From Mactromeris polynyma (lineage: Eukaryota > Mollusca > Bivalvia > Venerida > Mactridae), in NCBI GenBank assembly GCA_032209605.1, contig JASFXZ010000026.1, forward strand, positions 2,790,001 to 2,854,000: a stretch of DNA of 64,000 nt, in the 5' to 3' direction. The position numbers and the translations under genes are program-made. Below, in pieces: positions 34,771 to 46,549 of the stretch (positions are counted from its first letter, which is position 1; each line of letters begins with the position of its first letter). The notes below the pieces were generated by a model. That model ran no database searches. It was given only the letters and a program-made list of their open reading frames with translations, and had not been told where the DNA came from.

Positions 34771-36219
34771 ATGGGATTAATATCACAATTAGCGATTTTC
34801 AACCGTCGTAAATTAATTCAGAATGTGAAGTATGTTATATTTCTGGCTCTGGTTGGATTTTATATCCGTCTTGCATTCATATTAAGTGATGCTTTGTACA
34901 ATGAAGATGGACCAGGACTTAACGAGGCTGTTGAACGGTATGGAGTTATCACAACTGGATTGTTATATGTCTGTCTCAGTGCAACAATTTATATATCGGC
35001 TCCTGTGGCATTGTTAAATGTGTTTGGTATGATAATATCAAATCCTTTCACCAACCAAACTAACCAGGGACCGATTACCATGGAAACACCGTTTATATGT
35101 TTCCGTGTTGTAACAAAAGGGATGTTTCCAAGATTAGTGGCTGAAGTCACTCAAAAAAACTTAGAAACGTGTAGAAAAGTAGGACTGAAAAATTTTAAAT
35201 TTGAAATTGTTACAGACAGAGCTTTGAATCTGAATACATCGACTGATGTTCGTGAAATTGTGGTTCCAAGTGACTATCAAACTCCAAATCGTACACTGTT
35301 CAAAGCTAGAGCCTTACATTATTGTCTAGATCAAAGTATAAATATTCTATCCAATGATGATTGGATTACCCATCTTGATGAGGAAACACTACTCACTGAA
35401 AGTGTTATACATGGACTTATTGAATTCATAACCAAACCGGAATCGAATGTTGGCCAAGGTGTGATTACTTACGGAGGCTGTGGGATTGAAAACTGGATAA
35501 CAACATTATTAGACGGTGTTCGTGTGTCCATTGACTACGGATTGTTCAGGTTAGGACTGGGTTACTTACACATACCAATTTTCGGTTTCAAAGGATCCTT
35601 TGTCGTTGTAAAGATGAAAATTGAAAAAAGAGTTGGATTCGATTTTGGACCAAAAGAATGTATAGCTGAAGATCTCAGATTTGCATTAACAGCTTGGAAT
35701 ATTGGGTACAGATTTGATTTTGTGAAAGGTGTAATGGAAGAGAAGAGTACGTTCAGTTTGGCTGACTACATTAAGCAGAGAAAGCGTTGGTTTATTGGTC
35801 ATTTTCATGTGGCTTGGTCAAATTCGCTACCTCCCTATTGCAAGGTCGTAGTATGTATCATGAACATCACTAATGTATTACTATGGACCAACGTTCTAAA
35901 TACGATTTTCTCTATTGTATGTCCAGTCCCTCTTATGAAATGGCAGCTCAATTTGTTTTTCCTTATGTCAGGTAACATCTTGTTCCTGCTTGCATTTGGT
36001 AATTTTATGTCAATTTCACACTCAAGATACGGTCTGGGTACAAGGTTAGTCTTGTGTTTTATGTCACAATTCCTTGTTCCTGTTCTTGGGGTTGTTGAGG
36101 CCATTGCATGTTTACAAGGCTTCTTCCAAAGATATAAGTTAACTTTTGATATCGTCCAGAAGGAGACAAAGGTTTACACACATGCACCGCAAAGCCGACC
36201 ATTAGAAGCAATGGTTTGA
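34771..36219 (+). CDS. egghead/bre-3-like family-2 glycosyltransferase, copy 1
   Basis: The ATG at 34771 sits in ACAAAATGG, a good animal start context conserved in the paralogue. It opens a single-exon frame of 482 codons. Longer frames would need a GTG start and are rejected. Order: hydrophobic segments at about 21-38 and 61-86; FICFRVVTKG (108-117); EIVTD (145-149); FKARALHYCL (177-186); HLDEETLLTE (201-210); GFKGSF (272-277); AEDLRF (299-304); QRKRW (336-340); then C-terminal hydrophobic helices at about 356-385, 392-415 and 424-450. DxD-like, ED and Q..RW motifs are those of an inverting GT2 enzyme, and the overall match is to egghead/bre-3, which makes Man-beta-1,4-Glc-ceramide. Length fits that family. 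Likely in Golgi or ER membrane. All catalytic motifs are intact, so it is probably active; the acceptor is inferred. Confidence 0.95.
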   Translation: MGLISQLAIFNRRKLIQNVKYVIFLALVGFYIRLAFILSDALYNEDGPGLNEAVERYGVITTGLLYVCLSATIYISAPVALLNVFGMIISNPFTNQTNQGPITMETPFICFRVVTKGMFPRLVAEVTQKNLETCRKVGLKNFKFEIVTDRALNLNTSTDVREIVVPSDYQTPNRTLFKARALHYCLDQSINILSNDDWITHLDEETLLTESVIHGLIEFITKPESNVGQGVITYGGCGIENWITTLLDGVRVSIDYGLFRLGLGYLHIPIFGFKGSFVVVKMKIEKRVGFDFGPKECIAEDLRFALTAWNIGYRFDFVKGVMEEKSTFSLADYIKQRKRWFIGHFHVAWSNSLPPYCKVVVCIMNITNVLLWTNVLNTIFSIVCPVPLMKWQLNLFFLMSGNILFLLAFGNFMSISHSRYGLGTRLVLCFMSQFLVPVLGVVEAIACLQGFFQRYKLTFDIVQKETKVYTHAPQSRPLEAMV

Positions 36220-37104
36220 AATCTTCAAGTATAGCCAAATACTAATGGCCTTGTGCACAGTATTTGGTCCATTTTTTAAACATAGTTGTCCAATCTTAAT
36301 CCTTAAAAAAATAAATGTAGACACAAATACACGCATATATAAATCTACGCTAACTACTACCACGTTCAAAGCAGCCTAATTTGCGCAACTCGATAGGCCA
36401 CCTTTTGGAAGGCGATTATTTACAATAATCACTCCATTCTCCTCTCGTAATTAGCCTGATCACACATACTTATTCTACATCGTTATATAATTCCACATTC
36501 AGCAAATTTCAACATTGTGATTGGCTCATCGGAGGCGTTTACACATGCATGAACGTCCAAATTTCATTGTATTGATGACGTAATTTAATTCTGAATTCTG
36601 ATTGGCTAATCGGAGGCATTTACACAAGTATGACGGAACTACTTTCGACCTTAATTTGAGGTAAACAATATTTTCTCAAGCAACTCGTGTATTGTGTATT
36701 TATTTGCAAATTCACCACATATTTTAGAAACAAGTTTAGATCGAGGTTTTATTAGTTACATCGTTATTTATGGGAAAAACGACTCACATGACAGACGATT
36801 TAATCAAGAGTGGTCCAGAATTCTAGAATATTCCATTGCATTCCTCCTAATTCTTTTGCTACTGTGTTGATTCAGAATCCGTACGTTCCATCGCGAAGCT
36901 ATTATGGTGGCATATTACTGCCACCAGTTAGTATGATAGCGTTCGCAAATTGTTTCGTGTTAACCACTTAATTATTACGATACTTATCTAGCTATCTAGT
37001 TAATATTCGTGATACATAATCGGTAAGATAACTATCATTAAACTAGAAACAGGCTTGAAAGTGCCCAGAACTGCCACATTTTACCCTTTTATGATGTATT
37101 ACAC

Positions 37105-37300
37105 TAGATTTAAGTGGTAACACGAATCTTATCTAGTTAACCACTTATTATGTTACTTAATAACTCAAATTCGCTCATTTCACTTAAGATTCGTGTTACC
37201 ACTAATTTATAAATGCATTTTTTGCTTCTAGATGTAAATGGTGACACGAATCTTATCTAGTTGACCAATTATTATGTTACTTAATAACTCAAATTAATAA
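37105..37300. repeat. tandem copies of an AACACGAATCTTATCTAG unit with an inverted copy between
   Basis: gtggtaacacgaatcttatc plus tagttaaccacttattatgt at 37111, again with small changes at about 37240. An inverted piece, taagattcgtgttaccacta, lies at 37185. It lies in the putative 3' UTR and is absent after the third gene. Confidence 0.8.
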
Positions 37301-38349
37301 GTCCATAGGCACTAACATCGTGAACTCAAGTGACCTCATCGGGTTAGGATTGAATTTAGTACAGTAATGTTTCTCAATGAAATGATTCAGTCTGTAAATA
37401 CCTCTGTAGAAATGAATAAAAGGGGTTCATATTTTCAGTCAGTTTACAAGCAGTCCGTTGGATTTGAAAGAGACATATTTCCTATTGTACTGATCAATGT
37501 ATGTTTTGATTATTTTGCTATTATTATTGTTTGAATTTTAAATGTTTCAGATTGAATTCTGTCCAGTTATTTACAGTGCTATACACACTTAAAAGTAAAC
37601 TTGTTATACATATATGTTTTTATATTTTAGATCAGCAAATATTTAATTTTAGTTTTTACAGAATTTATATTTCATGTTATTTGTAGGAATAAGTACACGA
37701 AATATAATTTAGCAGGTAATGTTTTTAGTAACTTGAATGTGGACAGGTAAAATGTATTTTCTGTATTTTTAGGTTCTTCATGGTTACTTCTGATTGTTTT
37801 TTTTATCATTTATGCATCGATTTATATTGAAATTAACTTGTTTCAATTGCTGTTAATTTGAATTGAGCTTGACATCTGTTAAAGATCACCTTCAAACAGT
37901 ACTTTTAGTACTTTGATTTATTTAGTGAGTGTTTTGTTTTGTTTCTTAGTGAAGTTTATTGTCGTAGAAATATAATATTTGAGTCGGAATGAATGATTAG
38001 TTGATTGTTGTTATTTCTTATTACTATGTATAATTTGTTTACTGAACTACGTTATATATTTAATAAAACGCCTAACATTGGTTAGATGTCAGGCATTTCT
38101 ATTCACACTTGTGTTCGTGTCTTATCTGTGACATAAATGAACTGCACTGACATGGAATCACAAATATAAATATGTAGTTTGTCTCAACCAGCGGAGCATT
38201 GAAAATATCTGTGGTGTACATCTTCACTATTTAATATAATCATTATGACGTATTTTAGTAATGCAATTTGAGTGGCAGTTCACCTTTTTTATACTTAAAT
38301 TGTTTCAGTTATGTATGAATGGACACTGGTGAGACTGTCAATAAATATG

Positions 38350-38355
38350 AATAAA
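38350..38355 (+). terminator. polyadenylation signal AATAAA for copy 1
   Basis: AATAAA within atgaataaagtttaaagc. The same 18-base context occurs at 59112 after the third gene, and both are followed by a tgttgttaatg stretch. Conservation in otherwise diverged 3' sequence suggests function. Confidence 0.6.
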
Positions 38356-38429
38356 GTTTAAAGCTTTTTCAAAATATATTGTGTTGTTAATGTACTTATT
38401 CAGTACAATCAATGTAGTTTAATTGTCAT

Positions 38430-39560
38430 GCACAATACGTTGTGACATTATCACGTGCCATCCAACGTCAGATGATGTACTGTACATTGTCTGAATAAAC
38501 AGTCAATTTGAATTAAGAGACCACCCAAGGGACAGCCAAAAAGTGGTCGCTTAATATAGTGGTCTCTCAACAGATATCGACAAATTTAATAAAGGTTAAG
38601 AACAAATAAATGTCCGACTGAACATACAAAACTTGTAAATACCATCCTCTTTCCAATTAAGTATGTACAAATGCCTTATTCTTAAATTCCCGTAAATTAT
38701 CCAATGTGACAAGGTTTCTGTACTTTGAATAGGTGTAGATGCCTCGTGCTTAAAATTCAATAATTTTCTTATCACACACGCGAAAGTAAAATGCAAAACA
38801 CAGACACACACATTTACACGGGTACATTATAATTACATTAGTTTTCAGTCTATATTTAGTACAGTGTATACTCATCACAGTTACACGAATCTGCGCATGG
38901 CTTGACATCATGAATTCAGTAATGACGAAGTATTACTAGCTAATAACTGGTATAATACTCAAACTATATTTCATGTGTGTATTAATACAGACTAACAGTA
39001 ATAAACGTTTTTTATAAGGCAATGAGTTACGGGGTCTATTAAAAAGGATTACGTACGAAACTAGGTTACATACGAAACAAAGTGAGTGTTTACACATTTG
39101 AACCCAGTGTTCAATTATGCGAAGTGTTTTTGTCTGACATTTTCATTCTCTCAGTTAGTATACATCGTCGGCACGACAATCTTTAAAGTAAAGATAAAAG
39201 CGGGCGAGTCGGCTTAAAATTGCATTTCTCATATTTCTTCTTGGGACATCTTAATTTAAAAACTCGGTGACATCAAGGAACTTAAGTCGCTTAGCAGCGA
39301 CGTTACATGAACTTGGCTCTTGTTGAAATTATGATCGATATGCTCTGAAATCCATTTACATTTAAGACTCCCACTCAAGTGGACACGTAATCAACGATTT
39401 GACTAACTGTGTCGCCGAGTATTAACTGGTCGAATCGATCAGGCCTTATTGTTTATTCAATTGTTTAAAGGAAAATGCGCGAATGTAGTTGTGAATCAGG
39501 TGTGAAATGCCCCATGGGATTAAGTGCATGTGGTCGTATAATGGATTAGTTAACTCTCTT
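38430..39560. other. non-coding, with a short GAGACCACC inverted unit
   Basis: 38517-38572 holds gagaccaccc ... gtggtctctc, related to 8395-8465. The rest is unremarkable AT-rich sequence. Confidence 0.5.
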
Positions 39561-39563
39561 TTT

Positions 39564-41690
39564 TGACGGTACCGCTCAGGTACCGTCTATAGTAATGTAG
39601 CATTTTGAGAGGGATACAACAATTGGTTCCCGTTTTCAAAACACAAAAAAAGACTGAAAGCCGGTAACATGTCAAAAACGTCCACATCCTTATTACTACG
39701 CAAACAAAATAGTTCCAAAGTTCACCGAACGAAATAATATCATAAACGTTTCAATAAAATGAAATGTTGAAAGGTGACCTGCTAAAGTGGTTTGTGAACT
39801 AATTAGCTGTTTCTGTGGAGTTCAGATGGGGTTTAAAGCAATGTATTAATTCACACGAGTTTGTTTACAGTTTTGGATTAATCGTAGATATGGTCTCGTT
39901 GTGCACGACTACAAAAATTATCGGTGTCATCTTTCTACGAACATCTCACTCTGTACTTGGAAAATTAATTGGAAAATACCCCACTACAACAAGATAACTC
40001 ATAACCTTTGGCAAGCTAGTGATATCATAACTTTATGCCTGGGCATACTGATTTTACTCTAAGTTCGTGCTGATATAATTTAATATGTCATTTTATAATT
40101 AAATATGCACAAACGTTACATAAAGGGTCTGATATCTTGTGTGGTTTTAATTAATTCACGAATGGAGTGAAGAGTATATACACTAGAAGACGTTTGCGAC
40201 ATTGGTCAAGTACTGAGTGCACACCTTATTACAAATCATTTTTAGTTAATTTCACATCACTTAATCTTTTCGTTTTAACCTGGGGATATTTGCAATACAA
40301 GGCCATCTTTTATCACCGTGTTATTATTATCTAAGCCCAGTTTATACAAACTCAGATTAGCTTTGCTACTATTTGCTGACGTTTATAGTTGTTATTTTGA
40401 AATAAATATTTTACAACCACCTAATTTAATATCACTTATACTACGACAAGTAAGTACTAGTATATATGTCAAATCGGATTTTGCCGTTATTCATCATCAT
40501 TTGTATCATTAAGATAATGAGGATAAAGCGTTAAATGTATCATCTATATCATTGAATGTCGTGGGTGCGTTTATACGTAATCGGATTGAAATACCCCAGT
40601 GTAAGCTTCTTTCAACGTTTAAGTACTATCCAACGCAATAAATTACAATATCTGTACATTTGCAGTAAGCGATCACTTAAGGTCCCGCCCGAGCGTTTTT
40701 ACTATATAAATAATATCTATTAAACGACTTTTCTACCGCGACCAGCGACCACATAAAACCAATCCCGACAGGTAAATCAAAGCACAAAAGTGCTGTGGGA
40801 GGGTACACTCGTCTCTGTAGCCAAGCTGGCAACTCGTTGCATACAAGATTCCGTTTTGTAACTAAACAGTTTTATAATATCAATGTATGTGTAAGTAGGT
40901 AAGATGGTTTATCATAAGAAACATAAGACAGAAATGCGAAAAAGAATAAAAAATTATTGAAAAATAGTAAACATTTTTTCAAAGAGTACTTCAATCCGAC
41001 TTGTTCTAGAAATGCTAGATTTTCAAACCGAAATAAAGAAAAATGGTCAGTAATAATAGTAGAACCTTAAAATTGTAAAACAAGTGAAATGTTTGTCACG
41101 ATTGTAAATAAATGAAATACAAAGATATCAGACCATTTATGTAACGTTTGTGCATATGTAAGTATAAAATGACATATTAAATTATATCAGCACGAACTTA
41201 GAGTAAAATCAGTATGCCCAGGCATAAAGTTATGATATCACTAGCTTGTCATAGGTTATGAGTTATCTTGTTGTAGTGGGGTATTTTCCAATTAATTTGT
41301 CAAGCACAGAGTGAGATGTACTAGAAAGATGACACCGATTAATTTCGTATTCGTGCACAACGAGACCATATCTACGATAAATCCAAAACTGTAAACAAAC
41401 TCGTGTGTATTAATACATTGCTTTAAACCCCATCTGAACTCCACAGAAACAGCTAATTAGTTCACAAACCACTTTTGCAGGTCACCTTTTCAACATCTCA
41501 TTTTATTGAAACGTTTATGATATTATTTCGTTCGGTGAACTTTGGAACTATTTTGTTTGTGTAGTAATTAGGATGTGGACGTTTTTGACATGTTACCGGC
41601 TTTCAGTCTTTTTTGAGTTTTGAACACGGGAACCAATTGTTGTATGCCTCTCAAAATGCCACACCTGAGCGATACCGTCCAATAAAAAAA
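39564..41690. mobile_element. foldback element with ~575-bp inverted arms
   Basis: The left arm (39565-40140) is the reverse complement of the right arm (41117-41690) with few mismatches. Examples are caattggttcccgttttcaa against its inverse at 41622-41641, and gtttctgtggagttcagatg against its inverse at 41436-41455. Ends read gacggtaccgctcagg on the left and, inverted, ggacggtatcgctcagg on the right. The spacer is about 975 bp. Its right part (from 40795) also matches 20800-21330. No transposase ORF is present. Confidence 0.85.
39565..39587. repeat. terminal hairpin GACGGTACC-GCTCA-GGTACCGTC
   Basis: Perfect 9-bp arms around a five-base loop at the extreme left end of the foldback element. 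The right end keeps only one arm (gataccgtcc). Confidence 0.9.
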
Positions 41691-41954
41691 GCATTTGCAA
41701 GCAATTTACATGTTTACTAGCAATGATGAAGGGGCATTCATTACGTCAAATAATTATAGTAACTTGACCGCTTGGTAATGTCAGGATTTGTGAAGCTCTT
41801 AAATTTGTACTGAATAATATCTTAATTCATATCTATGACTAGGTGAACCAATCACAATTTGGCAATCCTATGTGAACTAATTGCGCCCTACTGATGACGG
41901 ACTCATTTCTTATTCTGTAATGAAAGATACTTTATGATATTTTCATAAACAAAA

Positions 41955-42235
41955 AACATCTTTAAAACAGATAAACGGCGTAGGTAGAATAATGTCTCTT
42001 GGTATGCTAATTGAAATAATGTTTTTGCAACGTGTTGAAAAAATTAACTATGATCTATATATAGTATAGTCATAGACCTGCCTTATCAGGGTCATTTTAT
42101 ACATGCTATACATATTAACTACTTTCGGCAATATTCTAACTGCAAACGAACGCACATCTTACTAAAACCCCGTTTGGTGCCTCTTGTGTAAACGAAAACC
42201 CCGTTTGGTGCCTCTTGGGTGAAAATATGATTAGT
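41955..42235 (-). repeat. dispersed segment shared with 19200-19290
   Basis: Inverted relative to 19.2 kb. catctttaaaacagataaac and ggcgtaggtagaataatgtc match the 19245-19280 text. accccgtttggtgcctcttg matches inverted 19200-19218 and is itself duplicated here as a 31-bp tandem pair (42170 and 42200). Confidence 0.7.
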
Positions 42236-42399
42236 CAGATTTTAAAAAGTCAGCTTCGAGGACAACATTTGGTTGGTCAAAAATGTAGGTCAAAATCAAT
42301 GTTGTACAGCTACACCGAAAAAAGCAAATGGATGTGACTGACGCTTTCAATAATACCTGTCGTTGTTTAGATGATATGTTGAATATTCATAATGAATAT

Positions 42400-43442
42400 T
42401 TACCAGCTATGATGAATAATATATATACAATATTTGAAAGCCAACACATTGGACACACATGTCTCGTTGCTATAATAAGATACTTCCATAGATAATGACA
42501 TTATTACAACAAATAAATAGTGATCAATGTTTTGTTGTTTTTTAATACAAGCAAATATATCTAATATCCGTTTTACAATATGTTTGATCTTGTTGTAAAT
42601 ACTAAGATTGTTTAAAATAAACGTATTCTCAGAATTAACAAGTTCAATAAATGTATGCATACTAGACCGTCTCCAAAAGTATGACGGTATAAATCGTTTT
42701 CTTAAATCACTATAAATGTTACATTGTATGACAAAGTGGTACTCATCTTCTAATAGGTTACCAACATTACATATACGTTCGTTTATATGCGTATTTACAG
42801 GTTGATTCCATCTACCAGTTTCAATACAAAGACGATGAGATGATACACGTAAACGTGATAAACTAATACAAAATTTTCTAATATTTAATATATCTAGATA
42901 TGGTTGAAATCTGAAATTTGCTATGTGTTTATAATATAAAGCTCTTCTCGAATCGTTTCGTCTTCCGTTCCAATTTTGCAAAAAATGATCTTTTATCCTT
43001 TGTTTAACACACATTAAGAAAATACTACTATCACCTACTGTTTGATACAACCACGCCTCATGAAAACCTAACGTAAATAGAAATTGTTTTATTAATGTTT
43101 TCTGTTAGGGTGATTTAAGGTCTCTTGATACAACATACAGTATACTTTTCTTATCAATTTGATGGAATCTGTTTGGAAAAGTTTAATCCAGAATTTAATA
43201 TAAAATCTCTTATTTTGCAACGGCATCCGACCTAATTTACCATAAATAAAGTCATTTTGTGTGTTTCTCTTAACACCAAGTAACTGTTTGCAGAATTGAA
43301 GATGCATTCTATCGAGTGATTTACCTGCATGAAATCCCCATTCTTCGCTACCATATTTAAGAATAGGTAATATAAGCTTGTCAAAAAGATCTAACTTACT
43401 ATTAACAGATATATTGGAGAACTTGTACAAATATTTATTCAT
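42400..43442 (-). pseudogene. LINE ORF2 C-terminal region
   Basis: Two frames, 43442-43092 and 43050-42400, carry ILKYGSEEWGFHAGK, LLGVKRNTQNDFIYGKLGR and, later, FCISLSRLRVSSHRL and GRWNQPVNTHINERIC followed by DEYHFVIQCNIYSDLR. The last block has the C..HxxxxC pattern of LINE C-terminal zinc knuckles. A frameshift near 43050-43092 separates the two. Confidence 0.85.
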
Positions 43443-43604
43443 TTAAAAAAAACCTTTTAATTTAGCGCTTGTCCAGATAAAGTATTTTGGGCTTCAGTAA
43501 AAGATCCAGATGTGTAAGATACACACATTTATTGACTATTTCATGAACATTCTCTCGATAATGAAAGTTGGTATTTGCTGGCAAACGCCTACCTTTCCAA
43601 AAAA

Positions 43605-44488
43605 TCATGACTTTGGTTTTGCAGAATTAACTAATAACTTCCATTTATTACAATAATCATACAACATATCTAAACTTACTTGAACTTCATTTTTATTGTT
43701 TGCAAATATTACAATATCATCAGCATATAAAATCAGAAAAACTTTAAACATGTCAACATCAATGCCAGCCAATCCACTTTCAACATACATATCCACTATA
43801 TCATTTAAAAAAACATGGAAAAAAGAAAGCGAGATAAACATTCACCCTGCCTTACGCCTAACTGACACTCAAAACTATTACTAAGGTGGTTCATATATTT
43901 AACTCTAGACTTTACAACGGTGTACATCGAACGCTCAATATTGAGTATACTCATATTACCTCTTATTCCTAGTTTGATTAATTTAAGCCATAAGTTATCA
44001 CGATTAACATAGTCAAAGGCTTTACTAAAATCAATAAAAGCACAATATAACTGTTTGCCATTGTTTACCATATGATTTATAATACCATGTAATACAAAAA
44101 CATTATCTACAGTACCCATTTTTGCCCTAGACCCTGCCTGGGCTTCCATATATACACTATACTTTTCAGCCCATTCGTATAGTCGACTATTTAAAACTCT
44201 CGTAAACAATTTGCCAAGAGTACTTAGAAGGGTAATACCTCTATAATTATTTACGTCATTAATACTACCTTTCTTGTGTAATGGAACAACATGGCCTTCA
44301 GACCATTTCTCTTGAAAATACCCTACTTTTATTAAATAAAATAAGTGTAAACGGAGAAAGAACGTTTTTCCATGTATGAACAATTCATTCAAATACCAGT
44401 CAGGACCACCACTTTTGTTTGATTTCAACTGATTAATAGACTTTAACAGTTCGTCTTCTGTAAACGAAAAATTCAGTTCAGAGAACAT
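43605..44488 (-). pseudogene. LINE reverse transcriptase domain
   Basis: Order of motifs: KSGGPDWYLNELF; VPLHKKGSINDVNNYRGITL; motif A FIDFSKAFDYVNRDN; motif B GVRQGECLSRFLF; motif C YADDIVIF. A frameshift lies between B and C (frames 44488-43805 and 43841-43605). The active-site aspartates are present but not in one frame, so the copy is dead. Confidence 0.93.
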
Positions 44489-44897
44489 TATATTTAACTC
44501 GTCGTTTTCATACCGTTCGATAAAGTGTAAAACATCCTCATCAGGAGCAAAAAACGATCATCAGGATTGTTTACATATTTAAAATATTGTTCAAAAATAT
44601 TGAGTGATATATTTTATTCTTTTACACCAGCATAACTCTTTAACAATGTCCAGTATAACTTCTCATATTTCTGTCGTGCTTCTACTAATTTGTACGTTTC
44701 TTTTCTATCGTACTCAAGTCTTGACTTACCACATTTATACTGAGTACGTTTATTTATCAAATTTGTTTTATTTATATCTGATTTATCATACCTGTATAAA
44801 TTTAAAGAAGTATAAAATCTTTTTTCTTCACATTCAGACGTGTACCATTTATTTGCTACAAACACATTACCGCTATCAGTAGAGCTGCTAGAATCAT

Positions 44898-46470
44898 TTA
44901 TCTTTCAACAAAATCAGATAGCTGATCAATACAACTATCAGTATCATTCTTGCATGAGGCTTTACATACATTTTCTTTGAAACAATTTAAACTATTCTTA
45001 GTATCTTTCGTGCTAAGTGTATCTTTATAAACATTCTTGTTTTCTGTTTTCCAAACATATTTATAATTAACATGTTCATATGGATGAACATTTTTTACAG
45101 TATCTAACATCGGCTTACTAAAGCACAAAGTAAAATCGATCATACAATGATCGGACAATATATTTGGCACTTCAACGTTAAAGTACTCAACACATTGAAA
45201 CAGATTTTGTGTACTAATAACATAGTCTACAACACTCGAGCCTCTTTTACCAACGTATGTATTCCGCCCAATATTTGCATCATTACCTTTACGACCATTT
45301 AAGATACGTAAACCAGTCTGCTTACATTATATATGTTGGAAATCAAGGACCATATAGCGATTAAGGGTGAGGTTAGCTAGCTCGATTTAACCCCCGGTAT
45401 TTTTTGCTGACAGTTCCAAGGCTGTAATTCGCTATATGATTGTTGTTTCTGTTATGAATGTGTTTTGTATTTCCCTTTCCCCTGTGCAATTATGTCACTT
45501 TATACGGTGTTCAGATTGTTTCCTGCCCATTTTTGGCCTATTGTGGCCAGTTGTCTTGACTTGTCCTGTGATCTTTTCCATCCATTAATTCCCCCTCCAC
45601 CTCCCTTCACTGTCCACTTTGATTCTCCTAGTTATTCCTTGTGGTCTGCCGGGCCATTCCTTGTGCCTCTGTTTCTTAATATGTGTACCATTTGATCCCC
45701 TTAAGTGCCTTATGTTTTGTGGATTGTTGTTTTTCCGGAGTCTGCGTGGGGAGACACTGTCTTGTGTATGTGGCGTTCCCTGTAGTTACGTATTCTCTCT
45801 GTTTTACAAAAGTAAACCGTTATTATTTGAACGGCTTTTATCTTGCGATACTCGCTGTAAAAATGTATCAATACAATATCGTCCGGATAACATCTATACA
45901 CGAAAGATAATCACTAGGGACAAAATCCGGACTATCCGACGTGTGTGAGTTCATATCGCCACACAACAGAAGATTAAACTCATTTTCATACTTCGCGTCA
46001 ATGTTAGCATTATACATGTACTCCAACAATCTAGCAAAAGTATGAGAATCGAGCATAGATTGTCGGCTGCTATTCTTAGGTATGACATAACGTAAACATA
46101 TTAATATATCTTTTTGCAAGCCGAGTTTACCTCCATTAATTTTAATACTGTTTGTATCATCTTCACTTTGAAACACAAGAGTATCTGCTGAACAAAATTC
46201 ATTTCTAACATAAATAACAACACCACCAGATGATCGTTTACTAGCACTCTTATGCTCTGTCCTGTTTAAAACGTAATGTTCAATGCGTAAATCAGAGTAT
46301 TGATTAGTCCATGTTTCTGTTAATAAAACTATATCGGGTGTGCTAAAAAATTTATATAAGTTCTGGAGATGTCAGTTTATTCGTTTGTTTTGTTGCAAGA
46401 CCTTGAATATTCAATACAGCACAACGAAGCGAGACCTTCTCAGTTTTATCCTATTGTCCAATATTTTCAC
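44898..46470 (-). pseudogene. LINE APE-type endonuclease domain, split by an insertion
   Basis: From about 46450 the frames read RCAVLNIQGLATKQTNKL, then DIVLLTETWTNQYSDLR (catalytic Glu), SSGGVVIYVRNEF, and LLCGDMNSHTSDSPDFV (catalytic Asp/Asn). The domain resumes after the R1 insertion with GLRILNGRKGNDANIG and GSSVVDYVIS, then ILSDHCMIDF (the SDH triad, frame 45170-44898). The first part ends at NNNGLLL near 45800. The insertion and stops make it non-functional. Confidence 0.85.
45333..45794 (+). repeat. dispersed repeat R1, copy 2, inserted in LINE endonuclease
   Basis: Begins near tatatgttggaaatcaagga and ends near gtggcgttccctgtagtta. It matches 58375-58830 along its length (gacagttccaaggctgta, cttgacttgtcctgtgatct, tgtatgtggcgttccctgta). 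It separates codons that are adjacent in related LINEs. TTACA occurs at both junctions and may be a target duplication. Confidence 0.85.
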
Positions 46471-46549
46471 ACGTTGGGGAAAACCCATCTTTAGATGAAT
46501 GGCACGGTTCCAACTTTTAAGTGTTGTGCTGGTACTCTGCCTTCTGTAG

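Larger units (their letters stand above)
36220..38355 (+). other. probable long 3' UTR of glycosyltransferase copy 1
   Basis: The CDS is followed by ~2.1 kb without an ORF. An AATAAA at 38350-38355 in gaataaagtttaaagc is conserved at the matching distance after the third gene. Inside are a pair of gattggct.atcggaggc units (about 36520 and 36600) and a tandem/inverted set with taacacgaatcttatctag (37115-37300). UTR status is inferred from the conserved end. Confidence 0.5.
34503..38420 (+). repeat. segmental duplication around glycosyltransferase copy 1 (partner 55291-59185)
   Basis: Homology starts at aacacgacgcata (34509 and 55299). It runs through 5' flank and CDS, then about 130 bp of proximal 3' sequence (agtatttggtccatttttta). 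It reappears at the distal end (gcaatt.gagtggca, then atgaataaagtttaaagc). The middle of the 3' region does not align by eye in either copy. Confidence 0.85.

Noticed and set aside
35835..36104. Minus-strand 89-codon ORF, repeated at 56611-56880
   Set aside because: Antisense shadow of the glycosyltransferase C-terminus, conserved only because the sense gene is duplicated.
45465..45948. Plus-strand ORFs in repeat R1 (and their relatives at 58483-58932 and 61613-62135)
   Set aside because: The three R1 copies are open in different frames with different peptides, and the element carries no recognisable domain.
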